A stretch of DNA of 64,000 bases, taken from NCBI GenBank assembly GCA_963780865.1, contig CAWADT010000015.1, positions 1 through 64,000 of the forward strand. The letters run 5' to 3'. The stretch is from FEN-1073 sp963780865. GTDB lineage: Bacteria > Chloroflexota > Anaerolineae > Anaerolineales > RBG-16-64-43. Positions 60,294 through 64,000 of the stretch are shown one piece after another (the stretch's first letter is position 1; every line of letters begins with the position of its first letter). Below the pieces are notes generated by a model, which was not told the DNA's origin, ran no database searches, and saw only the letters and a list, made by a program, of their open reading frames with translations. Made by a program: the position numbers and the translations under genes.

Positions 60294-60503
60294 TCACACT
60301 TCTTCCTCGGGAGCCGCCGAACGCTTGCGGGAACTTTTCAACTCGCGCATGCGCGCCTCGAGCTGCTCGCGCCGGGCATAAGCCGCTTCGCGGGCGAGTT
60401 CGCGCAGTTCTTCACCCGAGTAGGGAGTGACCAGCAGCGCGATCGCCGCCCCGACGGCGGCGCCCATCATGGAACCTGCGACAAACGAGAAAAAGCGACT
60501 CAT
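60294..60503 (-). CDS. YtxH domain protein
   Basis: 69 residues. FFSFVAGSMMGAAVGAAIALL and LVTPYSGEELRELAREAA are the classical YtxH pattern: one Gly-rich helix, then TPxSGxE and a basic coiled-coil tail. These proteins respond to general stress in Firmicutes; here the role is unknown. GGAGGCAAACTG precedes ATG. Convergent with the metallopeptidase gene. Confidence 0.82.
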   Translation of the reverse strand: MSRFFSFVAGSMMGAAVGAAIALLVTPYSGEELRELAREAAYARREQLEARMRELKSSRKRSAAPEEEV

Positions 60504-60786
60504 CAGTTTGCCTCCGGTAATTCCAAAGATAATGAAGGATGCGCGAAATTATACCCGTGAAATCCATCCCCAACCAACCTTAACGCGGGAGGGGAATTAA
60601 TGGTGGTTTTTCAAGCCCCGGGCTGGCAAATGAGGGAGTTAACCGTCGTTGCCGAAGCAGGGCTTATTCGTTTTCTCCGGCATCCAGAGGAGCGAGACGT
60701 TCGGCCACTCGGCGAGCGGAAACCGTTTTTTCGGTGTTTCCCAAAATGATTGCGGTAAAATCACACCGATTTGCCGAAGGATCCCC

Positions 60787-61782
60787 TTGTATACATTGCG
60801 AAACCGTCTGCTGATCGGGTTGGGGCTGGGCGTCCTGGTGATGCTGGTCCTGGCTTTTTGGTCCGACCTTTCCTCGCTGGAAACCATTCTTTCCCGTTTC
60901 CGTTGGGAATTTTTTCCCCTCGCGCTGGGGTGCACGCTGTTCAACTACGTCCTGCGGTTCGGAAAGTGGCATTACTATGTGCGCCGGGTTGGCGCCGGCG
61001 ACATACGCACAGCCGACAGCGCCCGTTTGTTTGTGGCCGGATTCCCCCTGGCGGTCACTCCCGGAAAAGTGGGCGAAGCGCTGAAGGCATTGTGGCTCTC
61101 GGAGTGGAGTAACGAGGTTACCTTTTCGCGCGGGCTGCCGGTCGTCCTGGCCGAGCGCTTCAGCGACGGTCTGGCGGTGCTGGCCCTCTCCGCGCTCGGG
61201 GTGTTCGCCGTTCCCGCGCTATGGCCCGCGTTCCTGATCGCCCTGATTCTCTCGCTCGCGATCGTCGCGCTCGCTCAAATTCGCCCGCTGGCCCTGGCGA
61301 TCTTGGGATGGCTGCAGCGTGCGCCGCTGATCGGAAGGCAGATCCACGCACTGCGGGAATTCTACGAAGCCGGCTACCTCCTCCTCGGTCCGCGTCCGCT
61401 CCTGCTGGCGGTATCCCTGGGAACCGTTTCGTGGCTCGGAGAAGGGGTCGGTTTCTATTTGATCCTGCTCGGGTTGGGAATTCCACCATCCGCATCGGTT
61501 TTGGCCGACGCAATTTTCGTTCTGGCGGTTTCCACCCTGGTCGGATCGGCCTCGACGCTGCCAGGCGGTTTGGGCGCGGCCGAAGCCAGCATTACCGCGT
61601 TGCTGCTGCTGACGGCGACGGCCGATCACGCGGTGGCGGCCGCGGCTACGCTGCTCATTCGCCTGGCCACGCTGTGGTTCGGTGTGACGCTGGGGCTCGT
61701 CGCCTGGGCGGCCACCCCCCGCTTGTGGAAACGGTCCGAACCGGACTCGCCCGTTCCCGCGCCAAACTTCCCGGCCGGATGA
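60787..61782 (+). CDS. Lysylphosphatidylglycerol synthase/UPF0104-type flippase-like membrane protein
   Basis: 331 residues with about eight membrane helices. RFGKWHYYVRRVG and VTPGKVGEALKALWL fit the conserved GxxGE(x)lra stretch of the UPF0104/MprF flippase-like domain, and GSASTLPGGLGAAEASITALLL is the later PGGlGxxE motif. TTG 60787 with AAGGA five bases upstream is preferred over starts further upstream. The family is thought to flip lipids or take part in glycolipid transport. Coupled to the PHP gene. Confidence 0.85.
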   Translation: MYTLRNRLLIGLGLGVLVMLVLAFWSDLSSLETILSRFRWEFFPLALGCTLFNYVLRFGKWHYYVRRVGAGDIRTADSARLFVAGFPLAVTPGKVGEALKALWLSEWSNEVTFSRGLPVVLAERFSDGLAVLALSALGVFAVPALWPAFLIALILSLAIVALAQIRPLALAILGWLQRAPLIGRQIHALREFYEAGYLLLGPRPLLLAVSLGTVSWLGEGVGFYLILLGLGIPPSASVLADAIFVLAVSTLVGSASTLPGGLGAAEASITALLLLTATADHAVAAAATLLIRLATLWFGVTLGLVAWAATPRLWKRSEPDSPVPAPNFPAG

Positions 61783-61796
61783 AAGGTGCTCGAAGC

Positions 61797-62459
61797 ATGG
61801 AAAAAAAATTGCGGGCGGATTTTCATACGCACACTTTTTATTCCCCCGACGGGTCGACCGACATCCTAAAGTTCATCGCCGCCTCGCGGCGGGCCGGTTT
61901 GGACCGCGTGGCGGTGACGGACCACAATACGCTGCGCGGCGCGCTGGAGGCGGCCGCGCTGGCTCCGGACCTTATCATCCCCGGCGAGGAGATCATGACC
62001 ACCGAAGGGGAACTGCTGGGATATTACCTTCGGAAGGAAATTCCCAAAGGGTTGACCCCGGAAGCGGCCATCGCGCTTCTGCGGGACCAGGGGGCGGCGA
62101 TCAGCGTATCGCATCCCTTCGACCGGCTGCGGCACGGCGCCTGGAAGATCGACGCCCTGCGGAGAATCCTTCCTTTGGTCGACGCCATCGAGGAGTTCAA
62201 CGCCCGCTGTCTGTTTACCGAGGACAACTGGCGGGCGGATATCTTTGCGTGCGAAAATAAAGTCCTAGCGACCGCCGGCAGCGACGCCCATACCGCATTC
62301 GAACTCGGTGCCGCCGGATTGGAGCTTCCTCCGTTTCAGGACGCGGCCACGCTGCACGCGGCGCTCCCGCAGGCAAAGGTCTTCGGCCGTCTGTCGCCCT
62401 GGTGGGTGCACTTCTTTTCAACGTATGCCAAATGGAAAAAACGGCTCGCCGGGAGATGA
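61797..62459 (+). CDS. PHP-domain phosphoesterase
   Basis: 220 residues. DFHTHTFYSPDGS (metal His pair), VAVTDHNTLRGALE, IPGEEIMTTEGELLGYYL, ISVSHPFDRLRHG and ATAGSDAHTAFELG are the metal-binding motifs of the PHP fold as in YciV/RNase AM-type enzymes. Activity is presumably on a phosphoester such as 3',5'-nucleotides. ATG 61797 has AAAGGTG upstream; ATG 61779 would overlap the previous stop (ATGA) and is possible. Same operon as the flippase-like gene, ended by a terminator. Confidence 0.88.
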   Translation: MEKKLRADFHTHTFYSPDGSTDILKFIAASRRAGLDRVAVTDHNTLRGALEAAALAPDLIIPGEEIMTTEGELLGYYLRKEIPKGLTPEAAIALLRDQGAAISVSHPFDRLRHGAWKIDALRRILPLVDAIEEFNARCLFTEDNWRADIFACENKVLATAGSDAHTAFELGAAGLELPPFQDAATLHAALPQAKVFGRLSPWWVHFFSTYAKWKKRLAGR

Positions 62460-62476
62460 GCGCCGACCAGTAAACA

Positions 62477-62510
62477 AAAAGAAGCGGCGCTTGGCCGCTT
62501 CTTTTCTTTT
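62477..62510 (+). terminator. Intrinsic terminator after the PHP gene
   Basis: AAAAGAAGCGGC-GCTTG-GCCGCTTCTTTT then CTTTT. It lies between convergent genes and has A/T runs on both sides, so it may act in both directions. Confidence 0.88.
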
Positions 62511-62529
62511 CCGTTGATCGGAGTAGTTT

Positions 62530-63222
62530 CTAGGGGATGATGAGCTTCTGCCCAGAGCTGAGCGTATAGGGCGGCTGCAGATTATTCGCGGCGATGATCC
62601 GGTTCGGGTCGACGTCGCCGAAATAGCAGGCAATCTTATAGATGGTGTTGTAGTCCGCCGAAACGGCATAGACCATATTGGGGGTGTGCGGGTGCAGCGC
62701 GCGGTCGCCGGGGAACGCAGCACCGTTGGCCGGAATTTTCAACACGTCCCCGGGGAATACATCGTCGTTGATCCCCAATCCGTTCAGCGCCAGAATATCG
62801 TTGGGGTTGATATTGAACCGCCGGCCAAGGCAATAGACCGTTTCCCCTTCGTTGATTTTATAGGTGGCCGGAAATCCCGGAGTGGAAGTGGCTACAATGG
62901 GAGCGGTTGCGGTCGCGGCGGAGACGGTCGGAACGCTGGTGACCGGCGTGGATTGCGGTCCGGTCGGCGTGACGGCTACGGTGGAGAAGGAGGACGGGGT
63001 GTTGGTCGTCTCCCCGCCGGGAGTAAGGCCCCGCGCCTGGGCGGTCTGCTGGATAAACGCGGTCCGTAGCGCATTCATGGTCGCGAGGGCCGGCGAAGTG
63101 GAAGAGAAACCGGATGGAGAAGCGGCTCCGGTGGATCCTGACGGCGAGCTATAAGAAACCGTGCACCCCGCCAGAACACCGGCCATCGCAAAAACATACC
63201 AGGCCTTTTTTGTCTTAATCAT
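62530..63222 (-). CDS. Double-LysM lipoprotein
   Basis: 230 residues. Signal peptide and lipobox (VLAGC). After a Ser/Thr/Pro linker come two LysM domains: YKINEGETVYCLGRRFNI to VLKIP (~125-172) and VYAVSADYNTIYKIACYFG to KLIIP (~182-230). Both contain a Cys at the same place (VYC, KIAC), perhaps a disulfide. It likely binds cell-wall glycan. GGGAGGAAAA precedes ATG 63222. Third LysM protein of the window. Confidence 0.85.
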   Translation of the reverse strand: MIKTKKAWYVFAMAGVLAGCTVSYSSPSGSTGAASPSGFSSTSPALATMNALRTAFIQQTAQARGLTPGGETTNTPSSFSTVAVTPTGPQSTPVTSVPTVSAATATAPIVATSTPGFPATYKINEGETVYCLGRRFNINPNDILALNGLGINDDVFPGDVLKIPANGAAFPGDRALHPHTPNMVYAVSADYNTIYKIACYFGDVDPNRIIAANNLQPPYTLSSGQKLIIP

Positions 63223-63340
63223 TTTTCCTCCCAAAATCCCGCAAATTTCCCATGTATCCTAGCACAAAGGATTGCGTTTCGCAATATTATGGTGCATAGA
63301 TCGTGCCAAGCTGAATGGAAGAATAGATGCGGCCTACCCG

Positions 63341-63422
63341 CCCTCATCCCTCCCTTCTCCCAGCTTACCCCCGCTTCGCGTGGGCAGGTGCTGGGAGAAG
63401 GTGGCCGAAGGCCGGATGAGGG
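63341..63422. repeat. CCCTCATCCGGCC palindromic repeat
   Basis: CCCTCATCCCTCCCTTCTCC, CAGCTTACCCCC, GTGCTGGGAGAAGGTGGCC, GAAGGCCGGATGAGGG. Rest of the gap 63223-63519 shows nothing else. Confidence 0.8.
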
Positions 63423-63519
63423 AAAGGGAACGGGCTGGAAATCCCTATAGTGATAAAGGCATCAATCGATATGCGCTTTTGAGATTGGATAATAGGAAGA
63501 TTATTTTATCGGTAAGAGA

Positions 63520-64000
63520 TTAAGCAACCCGTAGAATATGCGTAAAAATCGACGCGCCCGAGCCGCCGATGTTTTGCGCCATTCCGATTCGCGCTTTCGG
63601 AAGTTGATTCTCCCCCGCCTCGCCGCGCAATTGCTGCGCGACCTCGACGATTTGGTACATCCCGGTGGCGCCGACCGGATGGCCGCGCGCCTTTAATCCG
63701 CCCTGCGTGCAAATGGGCAGCTTGCCGTCCAGGCGGATCGCGCCGTCCAGCGCCAACCGCGGCCCCTGCCCGCGCTCGGCGAAGCCGCACGCCTCGAGGG
63801 AAAGCGCGCTGAGAATGCTGAAGGCGTCGTGCAATTCGAAGAAGTCGATTCGGGAGGGGTCGACCCCGGCCTGGTCGTACGCCTTGCGCGCCGACGAATA
63901 AGCCGCCGAGAGGAACATCGGATCCTTCCGGTCGTGCACGGCCACCGAGTCGCTCGCGGCGGCCGACCCGGCGACGAGGATCTTCGGGCGCGGTCCGGGC
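63520..64000 (-). CDS. Thiolase / acetyl-CoA acetyltransferase, C-terminal part (partial)
   Basis: About 160 residues before the right edge cuts the gene. ILVAGSAAASDSVAVHDRKD, IDFFELHDAFSILSALSLEACGF and CTQGGLKARGHPVGATG with the active-site His identify the C-terminal thiolase domain of the SCP-x/archaeal-type acetyl-CoA acetyltransferase group; NIGGSGASIFTHIL is the tail. These thiolases often sit with a DUF35 OB-fold partner, which would be outside the window or downstream; none is downstream here. The nucleophile Cys is not in view. Confidence 0.88.
   Translation of the reverse strand, partial: PGPRPKILVAGSAAASDSVAVHDRKDPMFLSAAYSSARKAYDQAGVDPSRIDFFELHDAFSILSALSLEACGFAERGQGPRLALDGAIRLDGKLPICTQGGLKARGHPVGATGMYQIVEVAQQLRGEAGENQLPKARIGMAQNIGGSGASIFTHILRVA

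Overview
The window is a gene-dense, GC-rich bacterial chromosome segment. It most resembles the class Anaerolineae (Chloroflexota), probably from a metagenome assembly. This is inferred from style, not from a marker gene. There are many surface lipoproteins with Thr/Pro-rich linkers after the lipobox, LysM proteins, a lamin-tail domain, PD40 propellers, SAM-I riboswitches, and very many short palindromic intergenic repeats. No phage, plasmid, CRISPR array or transposase was seen.

Layout. 1-3150: end of a proline-catabolism aldehyde dehydrogenase, small membrane proteins, a receiver-only response regulator and uvrC. 3355-6808: a sulfur block of metY (behind a complete SAM-I riboswitch), cysE and cysK (behind an unidentified promoter-RNA-terminator unit). 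7173-10655: dnaX, ybaB, recR and an esterase lipoprotein. 10763-15516: LysM/LTD protein, NYN protein, three tRNAs, folD, a PAP2 enzyme and a methyltransferase. 15547-22448: accessory region with a CopD-like remnant, a three-repeat lipoprotein, a DUF4185 lipoprotein and two AT-rich lipoproteins. 23025-29910: envelope-glycan cluster (a frameshifted GT39, a nucleotide-sugar dehydrogenase, an epimerase, a GT2 and a polytopic GT-like protein). 30031-38433: methionine and one-carbon region with a bifunctional homocysteine methyltransferase/MTHFR, a methyltransferase, a LysE exporter, and metH behind a second SAM-I riboswitch. 38528-41387: HAD phosphatase, a DUF559 gene without a start codon, and a DEAD-box helicase gene with a stop codon at the Q-motif glutamine. 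41620-48288: a probable operon of ugd, two M16 peptidases, acpS, a lipoprotein and a GT4. 48490-54930: Rrf2 regulator, LysM protein, YbaK deacylase, esterase, DUF559 and a frameshifted helicase carrying an HNH domain. 55402-64000: SDR, small membrane proteins, RidA, an anchored metallopeptidase, a flippase-like protein, a PHP phosphoesterase, a LysM lipoprotein and the end of a thiolase.

Together metY, cysE, cysK, MTHFR, metH and folD cover sulfide assimilation into cysteine and homocysteine, and methylation of homocysteine with folate one-carbon units. Two of these transcription units carry SAM-sensing leaders. The most noteworthy features are the regulatory RNAs, the nine or so families of short repeats (often at gene ends or in leaders), the HNH insertion in a DEAD/DEAH helicase, and four genes broken by a single small lesion. 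Those lesions may be real decay or consensus errors.
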